Shown here piece after piece: positions 8,333 to 14,748 of a stretch of DNA of 19,036 nt. The position numbers and the translations under genes are program-made. The DNA comes from SZUA-320 sp041612035 (lineage in GTDB: Bacteria; Gemmatimonadota; Gemmatimonadetes; Gemmatimonadales; GWC2-71-9), in contig JBFILX010000018.1 in assembly GCA_041612035.1 (NCBI GenBank), positions 1-19,036 on the forward strand. Direction: 5' to 3'. A model generated the notes under the pieces. It was not told the origin of the DNA. It made no database searches and saw only the letters and a list, made by a program, of their open reading frames with translations. Position 1 is the first letter of the stretch. The number at the start of each line of letters is the position of its first letter.

Positions 8333-8653
8333 TCAGCCGATCTTCGCCAGGACGTCGGACGCCTTGATGATGATGACCTCCGTGCCGTCCTCCAGCATGA
8401 ACGGGGTGCCGCTGTACTTCCCGTAGATCACCCGGTCGCCGGTCGCGAGCTCCATCTTGATCCGCTCGCCCTTGTCGGTCGTCCGGCCCGGGCCCACGGC
8501 GATCACCTCGCCCTGGGTCGGCTTCTCCTTCGCCGTGTCGGGGATGTACAGCCCGCCCCGCATGCTGGCGGTCTCGTCATCGGGCATGATGACCACCCGG
8601 TCCTCCAGCGGAGAGATCTTGATCTTCGGCTTCGCCTTGGTCGCACTGGGCAT
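8333..8653 (-). CDS. groES: Co-chaperonin GroES (10 kDa)
   Basis: Seven-membered lid of the GroEL chamber. It has 106 residues; the extra N-terminal stretch, MPSATKAKP, makes it slightly longer than the usual 95-100. The body has KISPLEDRVVI, a mobile loop containing ASMRGGLYIPD, where LYI takes the place of the usual I-V-L anchor, then TAKEKPTQGEVIAVGPG and the C-terminal EVIIIKASDVLAKIG. ATG at 8653 is preferred because it is preceded by an SD-like GAGG (8662-8665). The longer reading of the frame to 8770 would translate through the operator and promoter and gives an unfamiliar N-terminus. First gene of the groESL operon. Confidence 0.97.
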   Translation of the reverse strand: MPSATKAKPKIKISPLEDRVVIMPDDETASMRGGLYIPDTAKEKPTQGEVIAVGPGRTTDKGERIKMELATGDRVIYGKYSGTPFMLEDGTEVIIIKASDVLAKIG

Positions 8654-8705
8654 AACGCTCACCTCGCCTACGGTTGGGAGTTGTAAAATGTTGTGCTTCA
8701 ATGAA

Positions 8706-8732
8706 TTGGCACTCTCGGCATCCAAGTGCCAG
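8706..8732. promoter_or_regulatory. CIRCE-like operator (HrcA binding site) of groESL
   Basis: An inverted repeat TTGGCACTC - 9 bp - AAGTGCCAG. The consensus CIRCE is TTAGCACTC-N9-GAGTGCTAA. The spacer length is exactly 9 and seven of nine positions pair between the arms. It lies directly after the predicted transcription start (about 8736) in the groES leader, where HrcA normally binds to repress groESL without heat stress. Seen: the repeat and its position. Inferred: that hrcA exists in this genome. Confidence 0.65.
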
Positions 8733-8742
8733 AACTGCCATG

Positions 8743-8770
8743 AAGGTAATCGAATCACCCCGGAGGTCAA
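8743..8770 (-). promoter_or_regulatory. Housekeeping promoter of groES-groEL
   Basis: On the minus strand TTGACC (8765-8770), a 16-bp spacer and TACCTT (8743-8748). The predicted start near 8736 puts the CIRCE-like element at about +4 to +31 and gives a leader of roughly 83 nt. The TACNTT -10 form recurs at two other promoters in this window, which supports the call. Confidence 0.6.
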
Positions 8771-8884
8771 GCAGCCTCACCAGGGTCGTCCCGGTCGCCG
8801 CATGGCAACCGGCGTGCTCGATTTTCCTGTCAGAATGGCAGCCGCAGCCGGCCGTTCGCGCCGGGCACGTGCCAGAGGGGCCTG

Positions 8885-8903
8885 CCTCCCCGAAGCGGGG
8901 AGG
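8885..8903 (-). terminator. Hairpin after the DUF4399 gene, probable end of the envelope cluster transcript
   Basis: Perfect 8-bp stem CCTCCCCG/CGGGGAGG around a 3-base loop, 8 bp after the DUF4399 stop codon. No T-run follows, so it would be an atypical intrinsic terminator or an mRNA 3' stabiliser. Position at the end of a same-strand gene set is the main support. Confidence 0.5.
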
Positions 8904-8911
8904 GCCGGCGA

Positions 8912-9331
8912 TCAGCGGACGGTGATGCGGACGGTGTCGGTCGCGACCGAGGGGAGCGGCACGTGGTCACCGTGACCCAGGACGGCGATCAGGCGATAGA
9001 GGCCCGGGGGGAGACTGTCGATCCGCAGTTCGGTGGCGCCGGTGCCGATGTGGAGGAACCCGGGACCCGCCGGGATCGGCATCCCCTCGGGGACCTCCTG
9101 GTCGATCAGCAGGTGGTGGTGGCCCTGCCCGTCGGTCCGGAGGCCGTCGGCCGGGACCACGGCCACCCCTCGCGCGGCGAACTGCACGGTGAAGGGCACG
9201 CTCACCGTGTCCCCGTCGGCCGGGGCGACGATCGCCACGCCGGGAAGCTCGGCCGGGGCGCGGTCGCGGTCGCCGCACCCCAGCGCGGTCACGCCGAGCA
9301 GTGCCGCCCCGACCCACCGCCGGGCGCTCAT
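8912..9331 (-). CDS. DUF4399-domain lipoprotein
   Basis: A 139-residue exported lipoprotein. The signal ends in a lipobox-like TALGC with Cys19 as the lipid anchor. The mature domain matches DUF4399: it begins with VAIVAPADGDTVSVPFTVQF, followed by the histidine-rich GQGHHHLLID at 69-77, GFLHIGTGATE near 91-101, LPPGLYRLIAVLGHGDHVPL and a final VRITV strand. The clustered histidines could bind metal, but the biochemical function of the family is unknown to me. The ATG overlaps the stop of the sugar dehydrogenase gene (ATGA, 9328-9331), so the two are translationally coupled and perhaps work in the same periplasmic process. Confidence 0.85.
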   Translation of the reverse strand: MSARRWVGAALLGVTALGCGDRDRAPAELPGVAIVAPADGDTVSVPFTVQFAARGVAVVPADGLRTDGQGHHHLLIDQEVPEGMPIPAGPGFLHIGTGATELRIDSLPPGLYRLIAVLGHGDHVPLPSVATDTVRITVR

Positions 9332-10482
9332 GGCCGGCTCGCCGGTTCCAGCCGGACGATGGCGGTCGGCGCGCCGCGCCGGTCGTCGAGGGCGAGGTAG
9401 AGGTAGCCGTCGGGCCCCTGGCGCACGTCCCGGATCCGGCCCACGCCGCCGACCAGCGTCTCCTCCGCCGTCACCCGGGTCCCGTCCAGGGTGAGCCGGG
9501 CCAGCTGCTCCCCCGCCATCCCGCCGGAGAAGAGGCTCCCGCGCCAGCCGGGGAACCGGTCGCCGGTGTAGACCACGAGCCCGCTGGTGGCGATGGACGG
9601 GACCCAGATCCGGGCCGGCTGTTCCATCCCTTCACGGTGGGTGCCGCCGTGGATGGCCGCGCCGCTGCCGTAGTTCACGCCGTACCCGATCACGGGCCAG
9701 CCGTAGTTGCGGCCCGGCAGGATCAGGTTGAGCTCGTCGCCCCCCTGGGGGCCGTGCTCGGTGGCCCAGACGTCGCCGGTCTCGGGATGGACCACGAGCC
9801 CCTGGGGGTTCCGGTGGCCGTAACTCCAGATCTCGGGCCGAGCCCCGGCCCGCCCGACGAACGGGTTGTCGGCCGGCACCCGGCCGTCATCGTGCAGCCG
9901 CACGACGGTGCCGTGGTGGTTGGAGAGGTCCTGGGCCGGATGGGCCTCCAGGTCGCCGGCGGGCGGCGCCTGCCGGTCCCCGATCGTGATGAACAGGAAG
10001 CCGTTCCGGTCGAAGGCGAGCCGGCACCCGTAGTGCCCCGCGCCGCGGGACTCCGCCACGAAGACGTCCGTCACCCCGGTCAGGCGGCCGTTCTCGTACC
10101 GCCCGCGGGCCACCGCGGTGGTGCTGCCCCCGCCTTCCACCGGCTTGGCGTAGCTCAGGTAGAGCAGCCGGTTGGTGGCGAAGGCGGGATGCGGGACCAC
10201 GTCGAGCAGCCCGCCCTGGCCCCGGGCGAAGACGGCGGGCACGCCGGCCACGGGATCGGGGTCGAGCACCCCGTTCCGCACCGAGCGCAGTCGCCCCGGG
10301 CGCTCGGTCACCAGCATCTCGCCCCCCGACAGGAAGGCGATGGCCCAGGGATTCACCAGCCCCTCGACCACCGTGACCACCCGGTAGTCGTGCATGGCGG
10401 AGCGCTGGACGGGCCCCTGGCCGGCCAGCGGCTGGGCGGTCCACAGGAAGGCGAGCGCGAGGGCGGCGGCAGTCCGTATCAC
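9328..10482 (-). CDS. PQQ-dependent sugar dehydrogenase (soluble aldose dehydrogenase type)
   Basis: A 384-residue secreted six-bladed beta-propeller enzyme of the glucose/sorbosone dehydrogenase family, which oxidises aldoses in the periplasm using pyrroloquinoline quinone. The N-terminus is a signal peptide (about 1-22). Family landmarks: GLVNPWAIAFLSGGEMLVTERPG near 41-63, GGLLDVVPHPAF near 90, AGHYGCRLAFD with the likely catalytic His150, IGDR at 167-170, GTVVRLHDDGRVPADNPF, YGHRNPQGL at 221-229 with the PQQ-contacting Arg, EHGPQGGDELN, and NYGWPVIGYGVNY. Start is GTG at 10482, with an SD-like GGAGAA just upstream. It is followed by the DUF4399 gene with a 4-bp overlap. The substrate cannot be told from sequence, and PQQ synthesis genes are not in this window. 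Confidence 0.9.
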   Translation of the reverse strand: MIRTAAALALAFLWTAQPLAGQGPVQRSAMHDYRVVTVVEGLVNPWAIAFLSGGEMLVTERPGRLRSVRNGVLDPDPVAGVPAVFARGQGGLLDVVPHPAFATNRLLYLSYAKPVEGGGSTTAVARGRYENGRLTGVTDVFVAESRGAGHYGCRLAFDRNGFLFITIGDRQAPPAGDLEAHPAQDLSNHHGTVVRLHDDGRVPADNPFVGRAGARPEIWSYGHRNPQGLVVHPETGDVWATEHGPQGGDELNLILPGRNYGWPVIGYGVNYGSGAAIHGGTHREGMEQPARIWVPSIATSGLVVYTGDRFPGWRGSLFSGGMAGEQLARLTLDGTRVTAEETLVGGVGRIRDVRQGPDGYLYLALDDRRGAPTAIVRLEPASRP

Positions 10483-10526
10483 GATGATTCTCCGGTCAGG
10501 CGGCGCAGAATGGCGGTTGAACGAAT

Positions 10527-10559
10527 AACCCGGGCTCCCGGCGGACGTAACCCCGGGCC
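10527..10559 (-). terminator. Possible hairpin between the MscS and sugar dehydrogenase genes
   Basis: GGCCCGGG at the MscS stop codon can pair, with two G-U pairs, with CCCGGGTT 17 bases later; TATTCGTTC follows. It could attenuate transcription between the MscS gene and the dehydrogenase pair. The same 76-bp gap also has a weak promoter-like TTACGT-17-TATTCG arrangement. Both are uncertain in such GC-rich DNA. Confidence 0.25.
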
Positions 10560-11446
10560 TACCGGGACCCGGCGCCCCCGGCGGCGGCGCGCCAGGCCGA
10601 GGCCCGGTCCCAGACCGGCGGCTTCACGTCGTCCAGGAAGACCTGGAGGTGCGGGAACGGAATCTCGATCTCCGCCTCGTCCAGCGCGGCCTTCCCGGCC
10701 TCCAGCACCCGCTGCATCACCGGCATCTCCTGGGCGGCGTCCTCCACCCAGACCCGGACGGCCAGGTCCACGCTGGAGGCGCCCAGCCCGGTGGTCACCA
10801 CCGTGGGGGGCGGTTCCGCCGCCACGCCTTCCACACCCCGCGCCGCGGCGAGCAGGACTTCCCGCGCCTCGGCCACCCGCTCCTTGTAGGCGATGCCGAT
10901 CGCGACGTTCACCCGGGTCTTCCCGTACATGGAGTGGTTCACCAGCATGTCGCCGATGATCTGGCGGTTGGGGATGACGACGTAGGTGTGGTCCAGCGTG
11001 CGGAGCCGGGTGGTCCGCATGGTGATCTCGGTGACCTCCCCGTAGCGGTCCTGGGTGGTGAGAAAGTCGCCCACCTTGAAGGGCCGGTCCCAGAAGATGA
11101 GGAACCCGGCGATCATGTTGGCCACCGTTTCCTGGGCGGCGAACCCGACCGCGATGCCCGCGACCCCCAGCCCCGCCAGCGCCGCCCCCACGTTGAGGCC
11201 CAGCTGGCTGGCCGCCATGATGAGGCCCACGATGAGGAGGGTCGCGGTGTACAGGTTGTCCACCAGGAGCCGGATCAGGGCGGGCTGGAATCCCGCCGTG
11301 GTCAGCATCCGCCGGAGCGAGGGCCGGGTCAAGCGCACCAGCCCCCAGAACACGAGCAGCACCGCCAGCGCGGCCAGGACGCGGGGCGCGATCGCCACCA
11401 GCGTACTGACGACCGCCTCGCGGTTCAGGAACGGCAGATCGAACAT
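10559..11446 (-). CDS. MscS-family small-conductance mechanosensitive channel
   Basis: A 295-residue inner-membrane channel that opens under membrane tension and releases solutes after osmotic downshock. Three membrane helices can be seen at about 17-38, 62-83 and 87-117. The third is the Gly/Ala-rich pore helix (GAALAGLGVAGIAVGFAAQETVANMIAG in two halves around residues 87-115), followed by FLIFWDRPFKVGD. Then come the beta domain with YGEVTEITMRTTRLRTLD, the PNRQI signature (VVIPNRQIIGDML), and the alpha/beta domain ending with EIPFPHLQVFLDD. The ATG at 11446 has a GGGAGAGG SD. It lies 38 bp after the NlpC/P60 gene with no visible promoter, so it is likely part of the envelope cluster. Confidence 0.95.
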   Translation of the reverse strand: MFDLPFLNREAVVSTLVAIAPRVLAALAVLLVFWGLVRLTRPSLRRMLTTAGFQPALIRLLVDNLYTATLLIVGLIMAASQLGLNVGAALAGLGVAGIAVGFAAQETVANMIAGFLIFWDRPFKVGDFLTTQDRYGEVTEITMRTTRLRTLDHTYVVIPNRQIIGDMLVNHSMYGKTRVNVAIGIAYKERVAEAREVLLAAARGVEGVAAEPPPTVVTTGLGASSVDLAVRVWVEDAAQEMPVMQRVLEAGKAALDEAEIEIPFPHLQVFLDDVKPPVWDRASAWRAAAGGAGSR

Positions 11447-11484
11447 CGGGACCTCTCCCTCTCAGCGTGGTTCCGCCCCTGCCC

Positions 11485-12426
11485 TCACGGCACGGGGTCG
11501 TCGAGCACCCGGCGGACCCCGACCCAGCGCTCCCACCACCACCGGCCCTCGGGGTCGGCCTGGTCGAGCCGGCTCACCTTCACCCCGCGGCTCGCGCTGT
11601 GGATGAAGCGGCCCGACCCGATGTAGAGCCCGACGTGGGACACGGTGCCCCCCGAGGCGAACACCAGCACGTCGCCCGGCGCCAGCGCGTCGAGCCGGGC
11701 GGCCACCGCGCGACCGGCGCGGGCCTGGTCGACGCTGCGCCGCGGCAGGGCCACCCCGTGCTGGCGGTAGGCGTACTGGACCAGTCCCGAGCAGTCGAAG
11801 CCGTTCGCGTCGGTCCCCCCCCACACGTAGGGCGTCCCCATCACGTCGAGGGCCGACATCACCACCGCGTCCGCCGCGGCGCTCCGCGGGACCGCCGGGA
11901 CGGTGAGGGGCACCACCTCGCCGGTCGGGGGCCCGAGGGGCGGCGGCGGGCCGGTACCCCGGCCACCGCCGCCACCACCCCCGCCGATGGGGATCGCCAG
12001 CCGGAGCCCCAGTTCGAGCCCGCGGGTCCGGTAGTCGGGGATGCTCCGGTACCGCAGTTCCGCGTGCAGCCCGACCGGCCAGGCGATCAGCCGACGGGCC
12101 ACCCCGAGGGACCACATGCCCCAGTCGCCGCCCAGCGCGCCGGTGGCGAAGCCGGCCGCGGCGTCCGCGCCCACGGTCCACGCCCCGACCGGTAGCGCGA
12201 CCTCGCCCCCGAGCCCCAGCAGGTTGCTCTCCGACGCGTCGTACAGGAGGAACGATCCGGTCAGCCGGACCGGCCCCGGGACCCATGGCGCGTAGCCCAG
12301 CCAGAATGCGGTGAAGCCCGGCGACGGGAAGCTCCGCCCGCCCCGGAGCAGGATCTCCTGCGCCGCGCCAGGCGTGCCCGCGGTGAGGACCAGCGCGGCG
12401 AGCAGCAGCCCCCGCCGCCGGGTCAT
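11485..12426 (-). CDS. Secreted NlpC/P60 peptidoglycan hydrolase with a barrel-like N-terminal domain
   Basis: A 313-residue exported protein. Signal peptide 1-22 (ending PGAAQ). Residues 24-147 alternate aromatic/hydrophobic and small polar residues in several strands (for example LHAELRYRSIPDY, then GLELGLRLAIPI), resembling a small outer-membrane beta-barrel. A run of eight Gly (148-155) and a Pro-rich linker follow. Residues about 184-310 are an NlpC/P60 cysteine peptidase: GTPYVWGGTDANGFDCSGL with Cys212, VSHVGLYIG with His264, and FIHSAS with His276 complete the catalytic set. Such enzymes cut peptide stems of peptidoglycan, usually between D-Glu and the diamino acid. ATG 12426 is chosen for its signal peptide and its ATGA overlap with the lipoprotein gene. 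The domain combination is unusual to me; the barrel reading is inference. Confidence 0.88.
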   Translation of the reverse strand: MTRRRGLLLAALVLTAGTPGAAQEILLRGGRSFPSPGFTAFWLGYAPWVPGPVRLTGSFLLYDASESNLLGLGGEVALPVGAWTVGADAAAGFATGALGGDWGMWSLGVARRLIAWPVGLHAELRYRSIPDYRTRGLELGLRLAIPIGGGGGGGGRGTGPPPPLGPPTGEVVPLTVPAVPRSAAADAVVMSALDVMGTPYVWGGTDANGFDCSGLVQYAYRQHGVALPRRSVDQARAGRAVAARLDALAPGDVLVFASGGTVSHVGLYIGSGRFIHSASRGVKVSRLDQADPEGRWWWERWVGVRRVLDDPVP

Positions 12427-12824
12427 CGGTCGGGCATCCGGCGCGGGCTGCCGGTGGCGAAGTCGACCCGGTACCGGCCGGCCGGCGCGCACCCGTTCGA
12501 CAGCACCGCCTGCATCGAGGTGTCGTCGAGCCGCACCGGCGCCTCCCGGGTGTACAGCAGGGGCACCCGGATCCGCGCCGTGTCCCGCCGGATTTCGACG
12601 GCGCGTTCGACACAGACCTCGCCGGAGGCGCCGGTGGCCGCCCGGGCATCGGTGAGCCAGACCTGCACCTCGCCCACCTGCAGGACCAGGCTGTCGGCCA
12701 CGGCCGGCGCTTCGACCGCGGCCGGGGCCGCGGCGTCCCCGGAGCCCGGCGGACGATCGGCGCCGGGGCCGCACCCCAGTGCCACACTCCCCAGCATCAC
12801 CACCCAGCGTTGCCGTCCGCTCAT
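12423..12824 (-). CDS. Hypothetical lipoprotein in the envelope cluster
   Basis: A 133-residue lipoprotein. The N-terminus has a short hydrophobic segment and a VALGC lipobox with Cys18. Next is an Ala/Pro/Gly-rich linker to about residue 43, then a folded part starting DSLVLQVGEVQVWLTDA, with several strands and two cysteines (EVCVERAV and SNGCAPAG) that may form a disulfide. I do not recognise a family. ATG at 12824 overlaps the preceding stop (ATGA) and its own stop overlaps the NlpC/P60 start (ATGA), so it is made together with both neighbours. It may be an accessory or anchoring protein for the hydrolase; that is inference from the gene order. Confidence 0.75.
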   Translation of the reverse strand: MSGRQRWVVMLGSVALGCGPGADRPPGSGDAAAPAAVEAPAVADSLVLQVGEVQVWLTDARAATGASGEVCVERAVEIRRDTARIRVPLLYTREAPVRLDDTSMQAVLSNGCAPAGRYRVDFATGSPRRMPDR

Positions 12825-13114
12825 GGCTCGTCCCCCCCGGCCAGTTCGTGCACGGTCACCGGGACCCCTTCCGGCGTGACGTCGAGCGCTTCCCGGAGCC
12901 GCGGCGAGCGCCGCAGCAGCCGCATCCACAGCACGGTGGCCCCGACCGCCGTGACCGCCGCCCCCGCCACCGTCACCGCCACCCCCGCCGTGGAGCCGGG
13001 CACGAACCCGGCCACGGCCGCGCCGAACCAGGCCCCGAAAAACGAAGCTGCCCACGCCACGATCGGCGTGAGCAGCCAGCCCAGAATCTTGGCGAGAAGA
13101 CGGAGCAGGCGCAC
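12821..13114 (-). CDS. Small membrane protein, two predicted helices
   Basis: A 97-residue protein with two strongly hydrophobic segments at about 8-38 and 42-63, rich in Ala/Gly, joined by a short PGSTAG turn, and a soluble C-terminal tail (RLREALDVTPEGVPVTVHE). The length and Gly-zipper-like second helix suggest an oligomerising membrane protein; no named family is recognised. GTG at 13114 is chosen because it lies 4 bp after the preceding stop and leaves the basic MRLLRLLAK start typical of membrane proteins; the longer frame back to 13204 overlaps the upstream gene and is Pro/Arg-rich. Coupled to the lipoprotein gene by ATGA. Confidence 0.65.
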   Translation of the reverse strand: MRLLRLLAKILGWLLTPIVAWAASFFGAWFGAAVAGFVPGSTAGVAVTVAGAAVTAVGATVLWMRLLRRSPRLREALDVTPEGVPVTVHELAGGDEP

Positions 13115-13118
13115 GGCC

Positions 13119-13748
13119 CTAGCGGGCGGGGGCTCCCCGTCCCGCCAGGAGGACCGTGAGGGCCAGGGCCGGGAGGTAGGCCACGGCGAAGGTGGGGAGG
13201 GCAAGCGCGGCGCCGGGGAACCCGGCGAGCGTCGCCACCACCCCCAGCACCACCGCGAGCCCCACCCCCAGCACCATGACCGTCACCGGCGCGGGTTCGC
13301 CCCGGCGCACGGTCTGGCGCGCCATGGCGAAGGCGCCCATCCAGGCCAGGAAGGTCCCCACCATCCACCACACCGGGTGATACCACCAGTTGCTCCCGCC
13401 CCCGATCTCGAGCCAGCGGTTGGTGTAGGTGCCGAGCGGCTGCAGGGCCGCGACGTCGATCACCAGGAACACCGCGGTGGCGGCGAGCCCGATGCCGGCG
13501 GCCCCCGCGATCCCCTCGATGGTCCGGGCCCGGGTCCACAGCCCGGGGAGCAGGGTGGTCGCGGTCACGCCCGCGAGCACCAGCACCGACCGGACGATCT
13601 GCTCAGGGGCGCCGTCCAGGAAGCGTGAGGCCACCGAGAAGAGGAGCACGACCGCGGCCTGCAGGGCGCCCAGCATCGCGGCGCGGCGCAGGATCATGCC
13701 GAGGGCGGTCTGGTCGTGGTCGGCCCGGGGGTGCACGGCGGACGTCAT
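13119..13748 (-). CDS. Hypothetical six-helix inner-membrane protein
   Basis: A 209-residue integral membrane protein of unknown function. Hydrophobic segments at roughly 25-45, 52-70, 80-102, 125-146, 153-175 and 180-203 suggest six helices. Between the third and fourth is a short aromatic loop, GGGSNWWYHPVWW, with potential ligand residues. The gross topology resembles Yip1-like proteins, but I see no diagnostic motif and do not assign it. ATG at 13748 is chosen because it lies about 30 nt after the predicted transcription start of the promoter at 13785-13813. The longer frame to 13883 would run into the UbiA gene. First gene of the envelope cluster, 4 bp from the next. Confidence 0.75.
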   Translation of the reverse strand: MTSAVHPRADHDQTALGMILRRAAMLGALQAAVVLLFSVASRFLDGAPEQIVRSVLVLAGVTATTLLPGLWTRARTIEGIAGAAGIGLAATAVFLVIDVAALQPLGTYTNRWLEIGGGSNWWYHPVWWMVGTFLAWMGAFAMARQTVRRGEPAPVTVMVLGVGLAVVLGVVATLAGFPGAALALPTFAVAYLPALALTVLLAGRGAPAR

Positions 13749-13784
13749 GAATCGCTGGCTCCGGCGAGAGGGAGGAACGGGCGA

Positions 13785-13813
13785 AAGGTAGCGGCGGGGC
13801 TGGGGACGGCCAA
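13785..13813 (-). promoter_or_regulatory. Promoter of the envelope cluster
   Basis: On the minus strand TTGGCC (13808-13813), a 17-bp spacer and TACCTT (13785-13790), in the 73-bp gap after the UbiA-family gene. The predicted start is near 13778, giving a leader of about 30 nt. The same TACCTT box is used at groESL. It separates the mutL-ubiA chain from the genes below. Confidence 0.55.
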
Positions 13814-13821
13814 GACCGCGG

Positions 13822-14748
13822 CTAGCGTGCGAAGGCGGCCACCACCGCCAGGTCGGTGACCGCCCAGGCGCCCAGCGCGGCATACATCCCCCGCTGGTGT
13901 CCCGCCGGATCGAGCCCCCGCCAGCGGGCGGCCCACGGGAGGAGGACCGCCGTCCAGGCGGCCGCCGCCGCGGCCAGCATCGCCCAGCGCCAGCCCGACC
14001 CGGGCGGCCACGCCGCCACCCCGCCGGCCCACGCGAAGAGCCCGAACGCCACCGCCACCGACGCGACCGCGAGCGCCAGGCTGCGCGCGGTGCCCAGCGC
14101 GACGGCCAGGGTCCGGTCGCCGCGGGCGCGGTCCTCCTCCACCTGGTAGAGCTGGGTGAGCGGATAGAACCCGGCGAAGAGAGGACAGAAGGCCAGCAGG
14201 ACGAGCCACCCGGTCGCGTCGACCGGGACCCCGGTGGCGGCCCAGCCCGCGTAGGCGGTGAGGGTGCCGAACCCCACCATGTTGATCAGCCAGTCGAGTC
14301 CCGCCACCGCCTTCAGGCGAAGAGGCGGCACCGAGTACATCACGGACAGCAGGACACAGAGCCCGTAGGCCACCCGGTAGCCCGCCGGAAGCAGGAAGGC
14401 CACGGCCAGGCCCGCCACCATGAGGCCCATTCCGAAGCGCGCGAGCCCGCGGGGCGGCGGCGGGGGCGCGCGGAGGTAGGCGACGTCCCCCTCGTCGCGG
14501 TCGAACGCGCTGTTGAGGGCCAGGGTGCCACCGTTGAGGCACACGGTCCAGAGCACGATCCCCAGCACGGCGTCCCGAAGCCCTTCCCCCCGCAACCCCG
14601 CCGGGCCCAGGGCCAGCAGGGCGCCCACCGCCGTGTGCGCGGCGACGATCGGCCACTCGGCCGGCCGCAGGTGCAGCAGGTAGTCGAACCGGCGCCCCAG
14701 CAGCCGGTAGTCGATGGCGCGCCGCCGCGCCGGAGGCCCGGCCGTCAC
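13822..14748 (-). CDS. UbiA-family membrane prenyltransferase
   Basis: A 308-residue multi-helix membrane enzyme of the UbiA superfamily, which joins an isoprenyl diphosphate to an acceptor (quinone precursor, chlorophyll, haem or glycerol phosphate). The two Mg-diphosphate motifs are visible: NSAFDRDEGD at 79-88 and QVEEDRARGDRTL at 202-213. MYSVPPLRLK near 137-146 is also typical. The loop after motif 1 has an unusual run of Pro (APPPPPR). Start is GTG at 14748, overlapping the biotin ligase stop (GTGA). The acceptor cannot be inferred; a quinone, pigment or membrane-lipid role all remain possible. It ends the overlapping gene chain. Confidence 0.88.
   Translation of the reverse strand: MTAGPPARRRAIDYRLLGRRFDYLLHLRPAEWPIVAAHTAVGALLALGPAGLRGEGLRDAVLGIVLWTVCLNGGTLALNSAFDRDEGDVAYLRAPPPPPRGLARFGMGLMVAGLAVAFLLPAGYRVAYGLCVLLSVMYSVPPLRLKAVAGLDWLINMVGFGTLTAYAGWAATGVPVDATGWLVLLAFCPLFAGFYPLTQLYQVEEDRARGDRTLAVALGTARSLALAVASVAVAFGLFAWAGGVAAWPPGSGWRWAMLAAAAAAWTAVLLPWAARWRGLDPAGHQRGMYAALGAWAVTDLAVVAAFAR

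Larger units (their letters stand above)
8654..8911. other. Gene-free interval between DUF4399 gene and groES
   Basis: This 258-bp interval is clearly less GC-rich near groES. It holds, reading toward groES, a hairpin at 8885-8903, about 110 bp in which I see nothing definite, the groESL promoter (8743-8770), the CIRCE-like operator (8706-8732) and the groES leader. No convincing small gene was found. Confidence 0.7.

Noticed and set aside
8674..8690. TAAAAT-like -10 box on the plus strand in the groES leader
   Set aside because: No suitable -35 box at 16-18 bp and no plus-strand gene downstream.
8717..8732. Sigma-54 promoter upstream of groES (TGGCAC...TGCC on the minus strand)
   Set aside because: The spacing between GG and GC is 9 instead of the required 10, and the match is explained by the CIRCE-like repeat.
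11930..11985. GC-rich tandem-looking stretch in the NlpC/P60 gene
   Set aside because: It encodes the Gly/Pro linker by repeated GGN and CCN codons; it is coding low complexity, not an independent repeat.
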